A DNA stretch of 5,341 bases from Comamonadaceae bacterium (GCA_021286965.1 JAJTBK010000518.1:1-5341), one strand, 5' to 3'; positions 1 through 5,341 are shown, counted from the stretch's first letter. Notes: a model not told the origin generated them from the letters alone. Program-made: numbers and translations.

Positions 1-180
1 GCGCCCGGCCTGCTGGCGCACGATGGCCGGCACCTGGTAGCACAGGCTCTTGCCGCCGCCCGTGGGCATGAGCACCAGCGCGTCGCCGCCTTGGGCCACG
101 TGCTCGATGATGGCCTCTTGCGGGCCACGAAACTGCGCGTAGCCAAAGACGGCGTGCAAAACGGAATGCGCGGGGGACAA
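1..180 (-). CDS. recQ: ATP-dependent DNA helicase RecQ, N-terminal fragment (cut by window edge)
   Basis: This is the first 60 codons of a RecQ-family 3'-5' DNA helicase, which unwinds DNA in recombinational repair and restart of stalled forks. The visible protein carries the RecQ aromatic/Q-motif segment FGYAQFRGPQ (residues 12-21) and, after LVLM, the Walker A motif PTGGGKS (residues 39-45, K44 contacting ATP phosphates), continuing as LCYQVPA, which is very characteristic of RecQ. The rest of the helicase core, the zinc-binding/RQC part and HRDC lie beyond the left edge. I chose TTG at 180-178 as start: it puts the FGYxQFR segment about 12 residues in, as usual for the family, and AAGAG (192-188) lies 7 bases upstream as a modest Shine-Dalgarno. 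A second TTG at 159-157 is possible but lacks a better site. The gene is transcribed divergently from the methyltransferase gene; a repeat element lies just upstream of its start and is probably in its leader. Confidence 0.88.
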   Translation of the reverse strand, partial: MSPAHSVLHAVFGYAQFRGPQEAIIEHVAQGGDALVLMPTGGGKSLCYQVPAIVRQQAGR

Positions 181-189
181 GGAGATACT

Positions 190-236
190 CTTAATTTGAT
201 AGCTGGTAGCGCTTGATGGGTAAGCGCTGGAGGCCG
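190..236 (+). repeat. Short palindromic intergenic repeat, copy 1
   Basis: This element between recQ and the methyltransferase gene contains the core TAGCTGGTAGCGC (200-212) and a perfect 7-bp inverted repeat, AGCGCTT (208-214) and AAGCGCT (222-228), around a 7-base loop. It aligns with copy 3 at 3857-3890: the core, then GGG, then GCGCTGG with identical spacing. Copy 2 at 1388-1428 shares the core in the opposite orientation. From memory, similar elements are scattered through Comamonadaceae intergenic regions; that was not verified here. There is no terminal transposase and no sign of an insertion sequence. Its left end is only a few bases from the likely recQ ribosome binding site. Confidence 0.65.
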
Positions 237-316
237 ATTTGGCTCGTAAATTGGGGGGCGGGCCCGGTGTGCCGACGCCGGGGCGTATTGTGCGCGCAGG
301 GCCAGCGGCTCCTTCC

Positions 317-322
317 TACAAT
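317..322 (+). promoter_or_regulatory. Likely -10 box (TACAAT) of the methyltransferase gene
   Basis: TACAAT is a 5/6 match to the sigma-70 -10 consensus and ends 6 bases before the ATG at 329. A start of transcription about 7 bases after the box would fall on or next to the A of the start codon, so the mRNA would be leaderless or nearly so. No purine-rich Shine-Dalgarno lies between box and ATG (the gap is CGCCCC), which fits. No convincing -35 box is visible at 16-18 bases; TTGTGC at 288-293 is too far (23 bases). Confidence 0.5.
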
Positions 323-328
323 CGCCCC

Positions 329-1363
329 ATGACCTTGCCGACCTACACCCGCGCCCAGCAACTGCCCGCCATCCTCGCCCAGCGCATTGCCATCCTCGAC
401 GGTGCCATGGGCACGATGATTCAACGCTTCAAGCTCACCGAAGCCCAGTACCGGGGCGAGCGCTTCAAGGACTTTGCCCGCGACGTCAAGGGCAACAACG
501 AGCTGCTCTCGCTCACGCGCCCGGACGTGATCGGCGACATCCACGCCGGCTACCTGGCCGCCGGTGCCGACCTGATCGAGACCAACACCTTCGGCGCCAC
601 CAGCGTGGCGCAGGACGACTACGGCATGGGCTCTCTGGCCTACGAGATGAACGTGGAGAGCGCAAAAATCGCCCGCGCCGCCTGCGACAAATTCGCTACG
701 CCCGAGCACCCGCGCTTCGTCGCCGGCGCCCTGGGCCCCACGCCCAAGACGGCCAGCATCAGCCCCGACGTGAACGACCCCGGCGCGCGCAACGTCACGT
801 TTGAGCAACTGCGCGCAGCCTACCTGGAGCAGACCCTGGGCCTGATCGCCGGCGGCGCCGACGTGCTGCTGGTGGAGACCATTTTCGACACCCTCAACGC
901 CAAGGCGGCGCTGTTTGCCATCGACGAAGCGTTTGAGCAAACCGGCGAATGCCTGCCCATCATGATCAGCGGCACGGTGACGGATGCCTCGGGCCGCATC
1001 CTCTCGGGCCAGACAGTGACGGCGTTCTGGCACAGCGTGCGCCACGCCAAGCCGCTGTCGATTGGCCTGAACTGCGCCCTGGGCGCGGCGCTCATGCGCC
1101 CCTACATCCAGGAGCTGGCCAAGGCGGCGCAAGGCACTTTCATCAGCTGCTACCCCAACGCCGGCCTGCCCAACCCCATGAGCGACACCGGCTTTGATGA
1201 AACGCCCGAAGTCACCAGCCGCCTGGTGCACGAGTTTGCCGCCGAGGGTCTGGTCAACATCCTGGGCGGCTGCTGCGGCACCACGCCCGACCATATTGGC
1301 GCCATTGCGCGCGCCGTGGCCGGCGTGCCAGGGCGCGCGCTGTTTTACTCCGACAAGGCGTGA
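329..1363 (+). CDS. metH: Homocysteine S-methyltransferase module of split cobalamin-dependent methionine synthase (MetH N-terminal unit)
   Basis: This complete 344-residue protein matches the N-terminal homocysteine-binding (betaine-homocysteine methyltransferase-like) TIM-barrel of MetH and nothing more. The domain binds homocysteine through a zinc thiolate and passes a methyl group from methylcobalamin to make methionine. Visible motifs: DGAMGTM (24-30), ETNTFGA (84-90), [13 protein letters not shown] (136-148), a [10 protein letters not shown] helix near 193-202, GLNCALG with C249, and [10 protein letters not shown] with C315/C316. C249, C315 and C316 correspond to the three zinc ligands of the E. 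coli enzyme. The pterin-binding, cobalamin-binding and reactivation domains are absent, so the rest of the enzyme must be a separate protein, as is common in beta-proteobacteria; it is not encoded here. An in-frame upstream start at 239 would add 30 non-conserved residues and run through the promoter and repeat, so I chose 329. It might act alone with another methyl donor such as S-methylmethionine, but the close match to MetH (DGAMGT, SPDV) favours the split-enzyme reading. Confidence 0.88.
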   Translation: MTLPTYTRAQQLPAILAQRIAILDGAMGTMIQRFKLTEAQYRGERFKDFARDVKGNNELLSLTRPDVIGDIHAGYLAAGADLIETNTFGATSVAQDDYGMGSLAYEMNVESAKIARAACDKFATPEHPRFVAGALGPTPKTASISPDVNDPGARNVTFEQLRAAYLEQTLGLIAGGADVLLVETIFDTLNAKAALFAIDEAFEQTGECLPIMISGTVTDASGRILSGQTVTAFWHSVRHAKPLSIGLNCALGAALMRPYIQELAKAAQGTFISCYPNAGLPNPMSDTGFDETPEVTSRLVHEFAAEGLVNILGGCCGTTPDHIGAIARAVAGVPGRALFYSDKA

Positions 1364-1387
1364 TGCAGGGTGATAACTGCCGCTAAC

Positions 1388-1428
1388 GCGCTCTGAGCAA
1401 GCGTCAGTAGCTAGCGTTTTGAGAGCGC
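1388..1428 (-). repeat. Short palindromic intergenic repeat, copy 2 (inverted)
   Basis: This copy lies between the methyltransferase gene and the four-Cys gene. Read on the minus strand it contains TAGCTACTGACGC (1413-1401), which differs from the copy 3 core TAGCTGCTGACGC at one of 13 positions. It is bounded by a perfect 7-bp inverted repeat, GCGCTCT (1388-1394) and AGAGCGC (1422-1428). The 27-base loop and the lack of a following U-run make it a poor intrinsic terminator. It sits just upstream of the next gene's presumed -10 box. Confidence 0.6.
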
Positions 1429-1441
1429 AAAGGGCCGGGTG

Positions 1442-1447
1442 CAGAAT
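1442..1447 (+). promoter_or_regulatory. Possible -10 box (CAGAAT) of the four-Cys gene
   Basis: CAGAAT is a weaker match to the -10 consensus (TATAAT), but it ends exactly 6 bases before the ATG at 1454, the same geometry as the TACAAT box before the methyltransferase gene. The gap GCCGCC holds no Shine-Dalgarno. If used, the transcript would be leaderless. No clear -35 element was found. Confidence 0.35.
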
Positions 1448-1453
1448 GCCGCC

Positions 1454-2386
1454 ATGCCCAGTACGCCGCCCCTGATGCCCTCGCCACCTGCGCCACCGGC
1501 CCTGGCGCAGCGCTTGGCGGAGGCCGCCTTGCAGCGCCAGGCGAGCCTGCTCGACGCCAGCGCGCCAGCGCCCGCTGCACCGGGGCAGGCGCCAGCATCC
1601 CCCCCTTTGCCGCAGCCACTATCGGCGGCACCCGATCTGCTGCACCTCTCGCCGCAGGCGCAAAGCCAGCTCAAGGCGGCAGTGCCACCGGCCGTGACTG
1701 CGGCACTGCCGGCCTGGCCGGTGGCTGCGGTGCCGGCGCCGCAGCGCGCCTTGGTCGATGCCTTGCTGCAGCAGCTCGTCGCGCCGGCGCGCGCGCCCCA
1801 GGTGCTCGCGGCCCAGCCTTGGCCGGCGGCGCTGCTGCCACAGGTCGATGGCGCGCAGGCTGCGCCCGGCGTGCCGCCGCTGGTCACCTGGCTGGTGCGC
1901 CAGGGGCTGGTGCAGACAGAGCAAGGGCTGCGCAGCGTGGTCGTGACCTTGCGCACGCCGCCAGCCTGGGCGCAGGCCCAGCCGCAGCCGCCGGCGGCAG
2001 GCCAGCCGCCGCTGCAGGCGCGCTTTGCTGGATGGCCGCAGGCCCTGGCCTCAGGGGCCTGGGCACTGGTGCTGCAAGGCGCGGGCCCCACGCCGGCACG
2101 CAGCAGTGCGCTGCTGGTGCTGGAATTTGCGCCCCTGGCCCCGCCGCTGTACGGGCGCGAGCTGCTGGCGGGGGCCCATCGCACGGACCCCTGGCTGCTA
2201 CTGGCGGCGCTGCAGGCCAGCGGCCAGCTGCCGCGCGACGAGGCCCTGGCGGCCGAGCGCGCGGCCCGCCTGTGCGCCCAGCCCGGCTGCCCCTACGCCG
2301 GGCGCGCGCCCTGCGAGCAGCCGTTTTGCCTGGCGCTGCGCACCGTGCTGCCGGTGGCGCCGCCGCCGGACGTGGCGCCGCAATAA
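1454..2386 (+). CDS. Ala/Pro-rich protein of unknown function with a C-terminal CX4CX7CX4C motif
   Basis: I do not recognise this 310-residue protein with certainty. Residues 1 to about 60 are a low-complexity Ala/Pro/Gln stretch without a signal peptide. DLLHLSPQAQ (61-70) follows; LSPQA-type peptides are frequent in flagellar proteins such as FliK and FlgM relatives, only a faint hint. The middle and second half look folded: WLVRQGLV and RSVVVTLRTPP near 145-175, then ALLVLEFAPL and YGRELLAG, and a DPWLLLAALQASGQLP helix. The C-terminus has the only four cysteines, C274, C279, C287 and C292 (CX4C, X7, CX4C), a possible zinc or Fe-S site. No membrane segment is visible, so it is probably cytoplasmic. 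Start: ATG at 1454 has a -10-like box 6 bases upstream; a GTG at 1439 would overlap that box. Codon use is strongly GC-rich like its neighbours, and the uninterrupted frame, conserved-looking second half and stop codon before a terminator support a real gene. Confidence 0.7.
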   Translation: MPSTPPLMPSPPAPPALAQRLAEAALQRQASLLDASAPAPAAPGQAPASPPLPQPLSAAPDLLHLSPQAQSQLKAAVPPAVTAALPAWPVAAVPAPQRALVDALLQQLVAPARAPQVLAAQPWPAALLPQVDGAQAAPGVPPLVTWLVRQGLVQTEQGLRSVVVTLRTPPAWAQAQPQPPAAGQPPLQARFAGWPQALASGAWALVLQGAGPTPARSSALLVLEFAPLAPPLYGRELLAGAHRTDPWLLLAALQASGQLPRDEALAAERAARLCAQPGCPYAGRAPCEQPFCLALRTVLPVAPPPDVAPQ

Positions 2387-2408
2387 AAAAGCCCCGCTGG
2401 GCGGGGCT
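2385..2408 (-). terminator. Intrinsic terminator of gdhA (minus strand)
   Basis: A perfect 8-bp stem, AGCCCCGC (2390-2397) and GCGGGGCT (2401-2408), closes a 3-base loop. Read on the minus strand it is followed by a run of six T (2390-2385), so it terminates leftward transcription from the dehydrogenase gene, whose stop codon lies 28 bases before the hairpin. Read on the plus strand no U-run follows, so it is at best a weak stop for the four-Cys gene. The A-run includes the last two bases of that gene's TAA stop. Confidence 0.85.
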
Positions 2409-2436
2409 GGAGTGCGAGGGCACGATGCCGTGACGC

Positions 2437-3717
2437 TCAGGGGTACAGGCCGCGCACCTCGCGTGCGTGCAGGATGCGTTTGCACGAGACGATGAAGGTG
2501 GCCGTGCGCAGGCTCACCTTGTTCTCCTGCGCCACCTGCCAGACGGCGGCAAAGGCGTTTTGCATGATGCGCACCAGGCGGGCGTTGATCTCGTCCTCGG
2601 TCCAGAAGAAGCTGGAAAAATCCTGCACCCACTCGAAGTAGCTCACCGTCACGCCGCCGGCGTTGGCAATCACGTCGGGCAGCACCAGCACGCCCTTGTC
2701 GTTGAGGATGTCGTCGGCCTCGGGCGTGGTGGGGCCGTTGGCGCCCTCGATCACCAGCTTGGCCTGGATCTTGCCGGCGTTGTCCTTGGTGATCTGGCCT
2801 TCGAGCGCGGCGGGGATGAGGATGTCGCAGGCCACGCCCCAGAACTCGTCCTTGGCCATGACGTCGGCGCCGGCAAAGCCGCCCACGCCGCCGGTTTTGC
2901 GCACGTGTTCGAGCAGTGCCGGCACGTCCAGGCCCCGGTCGTTGTGGATGGTGCCGGTGTGGTCTTGCACCGCCACGACCTTGGCGCCGGCCTCGGCAAA
3001 CAGCTTGCCCGCCGTACCACCGACGTTGCCAAAGCCTTGCACCGCCACGCGGGCGCCGGCAATCGTCAGGCCGGTGAGTTTGGCGGCTTCGACGCCAACG
3101 GTGAACACGCCGCGCCCGGTGGCTTCCACGCGACCGAGCGAGCCGCCGATATCGACCGGCTTGCCGGTGACGACGCCGGTGGCCGTGGCGCCGGTGTTCA
3201 TGGAGTAGGTGTCCATCATCCAGGCCATGACCTGGCCGTTGGTGTTCACGTCCGGCGCCGGAATGTCTTTGGAGGGGCCGATGATGATGCCGATCTCGCT
3301 GGTGTAGCGGCGCGTCAGGCGTTCGAGCTCGGCCGTGGACAGGGTCTTGGGATCGACGCGGATGCCGCCCTTGGCACCGCCGTAGGGCACGTTGACGGCG
3401 GCGTTCTTGATGCTCATCCAGGCCGACAGGGCCATGACTTCGGACAGCGTCACGTCCTGGTGGTAGCGCACGCCACCCTTGCCCGGGCCACGGCTCAGGT
3501 TGTGCTGCACGCGGTAGCCCTCGTAGTGGGCGATGGTGCCGTTGTCGAGCTCGATCGGGATATCGACGATGAGCGCGCGCTTGGGGCGCTTCAAGGTTTC
3601 CACCCAGCGCGCCAGGCTGCCCAGATAGGGCGTGACGCGATCGACCTGCTGCAGGTAAATGCCCCAGGGGCCGAGGTGGTTCGGATCGAGGTAAGAAGGC
3701 AGGGTATGGCTTGTCAT
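2437..3717 (-). CDS. gdhA: Glutamate dehydrogenase (Glu/Leu/Phe/Val dehydrogenase family)
   Basis: This complete 426-residue cytoplasmic enzyme interconverts glutamate and 2-oxoglutarate plus ammonia using NAD(P), linking nitrogen metabolism to the TCA cycle; the family is normally hexameric. The N-terminal substrate domain shows [10 protein letters not shown] (77-86, K80), a MSIKNA segment with K104, the catalytic PYGGAKGG (111-118, K116) and the catalytic aspartate in DIPAPDVNT (D156). The nucleotide domain starts near 200 with the Rossmann motif GFGNVG (228-233), ending the second strand at VVAVQD (D252). [13 protein letters not shown] and [12 protein letters not shown] follow, as expected for the ~420-residue bacterial class. 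I cannot settle NAD versus NADP preference from this. Other amino-acid dehydrogenases of the superfamily are possible but shorter (about 350-370 residues) and fit less well. Start: ATG at 3717-3715 has AAGGAG (3728-3723) five bases upstream. The gene appears monocistronic, with its own terminator and a strong terminator upstream. Confidence 0.93.
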   Translation of the reverse strand: MTSHTLPSYLDPNHLGPWGIYLQQVDRVTPYLGSLARWVETLKRPKRALIVDIPIELDNGTIAHYEGYRVQHNLSRGPGKGGVRYHQDVTLSEVMALSAWMSIKNAAVNVPYGGAKGGIRVDPKTLSTAELERLTRRYTSEIGIIIGPSKDIPAPDVNTNGQVMAWMMDTYSMNTGATATGVVTGKPVDIGGSLGRVEATGRGVFTVGVEAAKLTGLTIAGARVAVQGFGNVGGTAGKLFAEAGAKVVAVQDHTGTIHNDRGLDVPALLEHVRKTGGVGGFAGADVMAKDEFWGVACDILIPAALEGQITKDNAGKIQAKLVIEGANGPTTPEADDILNDKGVLVLPDVIANAGGVTVSYFEWVQDFSSFFWTEDEINARLVRIMQNAFAAVWQVAQENKVSLRTATFIVSCKRILHAREVRGLYP

Positions 3718-3722
3718 GGAGT

Positions 3723-3728
3723 CTCCTT
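3723..3728 (-). promoter_or_regulatory. Strong Shine-Dalgarno site of gdhA
   Basis: AAGGAG on the minus strand with a 5-base gap to the ATG at 3717-3715. It fixes the start of the dehydrogenase and contrasts with the two plus-strand genes, which have no such site. Confidence 0.85.
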
Positions 3729-3753
3729 GTGGGACGAACGATGCAAGCCGGGC

Positions 3754-3783
3754 AGCTTACTCCTGGGCCCTGGCGCTGTCCAA
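3754..3783 (-). promoter_or_regulatory. Weak candidate promoter of gdhA
   Basis: On the minus strand TTGGAC (3783-3778) resembles the -35 consensus and TAAGCT (3759-3754) the -10, with an 18-base spacer. That would give a leader of roughly 30 bases ending at the AAGGAG site. The -10 match is poor, so this is only the best candidate seen in the region. Confidence 0.25.
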
Positions 3784-3842
3784 GGCGGCTGTGTTTGGCT
3801 GGTATGCGGCGCCGGCATAGGCCCTATCGCGGCCAGGGGCGT

Positions 3843-3890
3843 TGCTATGGTTTACGTAGCTGCTGACGCAGCTAGGGCGGGCGCTGGGGC
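3843..3890 (+). repeat. Short palindromic intergenic repeat, copy 3
   Basis: This copy contains TAGCTGCTGACGC (3857-3869) and a perfect 6-bp inverted repeat, TAGCTG (3857-3862) and CAGCTA (3869-3874), with a 6-base loop. Compared with copy 1 (200-234), the core, the central GGG and the final GCGCTGG line up without gaps. It lies between the peptidase terminator and the gdhA promoter region. Confidence 0.6.
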
Positions 3891-3892
3891 AC

Positions 3893-3923
3893 AAAAAAGC
3901 CCGGCCGCTGGGAGCGGCCGGGC
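3893..3923 (-). terminator. Strong intrinsic terminator of the M30 peptidase gene (minus strand)
   Basis: A perfect 11-bp GC-rich stem, GCCCGGCCGCT (3899-3909) and AGCGGCCGGGC (3913-3923), closes a GGG loop. On the minus strand it is followed by six T (3898-3893). It starts 21 bases after the peptidase stop codon at 3945-3947 and should isolate gdhA from read-through. Confidence 0.92.
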
Positions 3924-3944
3924 GGGCGGGGGTGGAAGGCCGGG

Positions 3945-5341
3945 TTACTGCACGACCACGGTCAGCGTCACGCCAGGGGGCACCGTCAGCTGCTCCTGGT
4001 AGTTGCCCTGGGCATCGCTCTGGCGCGTGAACGGGAAGTGGCCGTGGCCGACCAGGGTGCTGGGCACCTGGGTGGGCAGCTGGCGCGCAGCGGCCAGGGC
4101 CGCGCCGTCGATGCCGACCAGGGTGTAGCCGCTGGCGTCCTGGCGCTGCGGGTAGCCAAAGCCCTGCGGCGAGGCCGCCGCCGGCAGCAAGGCGATGCTG
4201 CTGCCCCAGCGCGGCAGCGTGCCGGCCAGGCCCGGGCCGCCGGCCTGGGTGATGGCGTGGTCGAGCACCGCCCAGGAGTCGCTCGACGAGGTGTCCTTGA
4301 GCAGCTGCTGGTAAAAGCCCACGCCGTACTGGCGCAGCAGGTAGGCACCGTAGGCGCCGACGACGTTGTAGCCAAAGCAGGTGCTGCCGGTGCTCCAGTT
4401 CGTCGGGTCGCAGTTGAAGGTTGAGCGGTTGAGCCAGCGCGGCACCAGGCCGTCGCGGGCACTGTTGCTGCCGGGGGTAATTTTCTCGCTCAGGATGTCT
4501 TCCACCATCACCGCCGACATCTCATCGAGGAAGGTATCGAAGGCATAGCGCGGGCCCTTGAGGAGGCTGCGCTGGTAGAAGTTGATCATGTGGATGAACT
4601 CGTGCGCCAGCGTGCCCACCTGCGCGTCCATGCCCTTGGCGGTGTCCAGGTACAGGGTCTCGGTGTCGATGTAGAACGACAGCGATTCGTTGCTGTACTT
4701 CAACTCCGGGTCGGACAGGTTTTGCGTGAAGTTGTGCAGCGAATGGAAGTAGCCCATCAACCCGTAGGGCTTGCCGTCAGGGACGAAGTTGACGAGCACG
4801 ATGTCGATCGGCTGGCTCGGGTCGATCAGGCCGCTGTAGTTGCCGTAGGCGCCCCAGGGCTGGCCGACCATGCCGGTGACCATGCCGTAGACCGAGTCCT
4901 GCGGCCGGGCAAAGCGGTCGAGCAGGGTATCGAGCATGGCGTTGGTGACCTTGCCGGCACCGGCTTCGGTGTTTTCCAGCCAGAGGTTGATGACGCGGCC
5001 GTCGGCAAACGTAGCCTGGCGCTGCAGCGTGGCGCTGCGCGTTTGCACGGCGCTGTCGGGCATGATGAACCAGCTGCGCTGGCTGCCGATGGTGGCGGCC
5101 GCGCGCGCCGTCTGCGCCGCCTGGCGCGGCGCGGGGCCGCTGCGCAGGTGCTCGGCCGGGCGGAAATCGCGCACGGCGGCCGGGATCTGGTTGCCTTGCT
5201 CCTGGGCGTCATCGGTCTGCAGGGCCTGGCGTGCGGCGACGCTGGCCTTGGCGCTGAGCTTGAGCGCCGGCATCGGCACGCTGGCGGCGCCGGGGTTGGA
5301 ATACACCAGGGTCAGGCTGCGCTGCCCCCCCCCCCCCCCCC
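3945..5341 (-). CDS. M30 (hyicolysin-type) zinc metallopeptidase, N-terminus cut by window edge
   Basis: This minus-strand frame stays open to the right edge, so the GTG at 5306-5304 is probably internal and the N-terminus is missing; at least 464 residues are visible. Numbering that GTG as 1, the zinc motif is HEFIH at 235-239 inside GTLAHEFIHMINFYQR, with E236 as catalytic base, and E262 in FLDEMSAVMVEDIL is the likely third zinc ligand. This HEFxH...DEM(S/A)A arrangement is that of peptidase family M30, secreted endopeptidases related to staphylococcal hyicolysin. C299 and C310 could form a disulfide, as expected outside the cytoplasm. The last ~70 residues look like a small beta-rich C-terminal domain (LTVPPGVTLTVVV at the very end). 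Upstream of 5306 the frame reads QRSLTL preceded by five Gly codons from the G-run; a Gly-rich stretch after a lipoprotein cysteine is common in such proteins, but the signal peptide is outside the window. The likely role is extracellular or outer-membrane-anchored protein degradation. It seems transcribed alone, ending at a strong terminator. Confidence 0.82.
   Translation of the reverse strand, partial: GGGGGQRSLTLVYSNPGAASVPMPALKLSAKASVAARQALQTDDAQEQGNQIPAAVRDFRPAEHLRSGPAPRQAAQTARAAATIGSQRSWFIMPDSAVQTRSATLQRQATFADGRVINLWLENTEAGAGKVTNAMLDTLLDRFARPQDSVYGMVTGMVGQPWGAYGNYSGLIDPSQPIDIVLVNFVPDGKPYGLMGYFHSLHNFTQNLSDPELKYSNESLSFYIDTETLYLDTAKGMDAQVGTLAHEFIHMINFYQRSLLKGPRYAFDTFLDEMSAVMVEDILSEKITPGSNSARDGLVPRWLNRSTFNCDPTNWSTGSTCFGYNVVGAYGAYLLRQYGVGFYQQLLKDTSSSDSWAVLDHAITQAGGPGLAGTLPRWGSSIALLPAAASPQGFGYPQRQDASGYTLVGIDGAALAAARQLPTQVPSTLVGHGHFPFTRQSDAQGNYQEQLTVPPGVTLTVVVQ
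5325..5341. repeat. Homopolymer of 17 C (G on the coding strand) at the window end
   Basis: Seventeen consecutive C run to the last base. On the minus strand they encode Gly codons near the N-terminal part of the peptidase. The run is either a genuine Gly-coding tract of uncertain length or, more likely, a sequencing/assembly artefact at a contig end, since G homopolymers are a known product of two-colour sequencing chemistry. Confidence 0.9.

Noticed and set aside
239..328. Upstream in-frame start adding 30 residues to the methyltransferase
   Set aside because: The extension would cover the -10 box, has no similarity to MetH, and no Shine-Dalgarno precedes it.
181..328. Cobalamin or S-adenosylmethionine riboswitch ahead of the methyltransferase gene
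   Set aside because: The region is too short once the promoter position is considered, and none of the conserved B12-box or SAM-riboswitch sequences are visible.
191..1294. A 367-codon open frame on the minus strand opposite the methyltransferase gene
   Set aside because: Its translation is low-complexity Ala/Gly/Val/His sequence typical of antisense frames in high-GC DNA; the plus strand has an intact catalytic domain.
1388..1428. Intrinsic terminator between the methyltransferase and four-Cys genes
   Set aside because: The 7-bp arms enclose a 27-base loop and no U-run follows; it fits better as a copy of the intergenic repeat.
1439..1453. GTG start for the four-Cys protein
   Set aside because: It would begin upstream of the -10-like box and has no ribosome binding site; ATG at 1454 fits the spacing seen in the neighbouring gene.
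1411..2184. A 257-codon minus-strand frame opposite the four-Cys gene
   Set aside because: Cys/Ala/Gly/Ser-rich sequence without motifs, no ribosome binding site. The plus-strand frame is preferred because of its promoter spacing, its stop at the terminator and its more protein-like second half.
2467..4002. A 511-codon open frame on the plus strand opposite gdhA and the end of the peptidase gene
   Set aside because: It is a GC-rich antisense shadow: it runs through gdhA, both gdhA signals, the repeat and the peptidase terminator, its translation is His/Gly/Ala-rich with no domain, and the opposite strand encodes a clear dehydrogenase.
1..5341. CRISPR array, insertion sequence, prophage or defence island
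   Set aside because: No regularly spaced direct repeats, transposase, integrase, tRNA or attachment site was found, and the genes are mostly housekeeping.

Overview
The window is GC-rich chromosomal DNA that most resembles a beta-proteobacterium of the family Comamonadaceae (Acidovorax/Alicycliphilus/Diaphorobacter type). Three things suggest this: the protein sequences; promoters of the TACAAT type lying directly against the start codon; and short palindromic intergenic elements containing TAGCT..T..CGC, which I recall as common in that family. The placement is inference, because no search was possible. The right edge ends in 17 consecutive C, which looks like the end of a draft contig.

Layout, left to right: (1) the first 60 codons of recQ on the minus strand, cut by the left edge; (2) a divergent intergenic region with one copy of the short repeat and a promoter; (3) on the plus strand, a stand-alone homocysteine methyltransferase module (the N-terminal unit of cobalamin-dependent methionine synthase), followed after a 90-base gap with a second repeat copy by an Ala/Pro-rich protein of unknown function with a C-terminal four-cysteine motif; (4) a hairpin terminator at the convergent junction; (5) on the minus strand, a complete glutamate dehydrogenase with a strong ribosome binding site; (6) a 227-base gap with the possible gdhA promoter, a third repeat copy and a strong terminator; (7) on the minus strand, a secreted M30-type zinc metallopeptidase whose N-terminus runs off the right edge.

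The genes do not form one pathway or operon. recQ (DNA repair), the MetH module (methionine and one-carbon metabolism) and gdhA (glutamate/2-oxoglutarate exchange) are housekeeping genes with their own signals. The peptidase and the four-Cys protein are the less ordinary members. I found no defence system, CRISPR array, mobile element, tRNA or rRNA. The points most worth a second look are the three related repeat copies in three of the four intergenic spaces, two promoters placed for leaderless transcripts, the four-Cys protein, the split methionine synthase without its partner next door, and the G/C homopolymer at the window edge.
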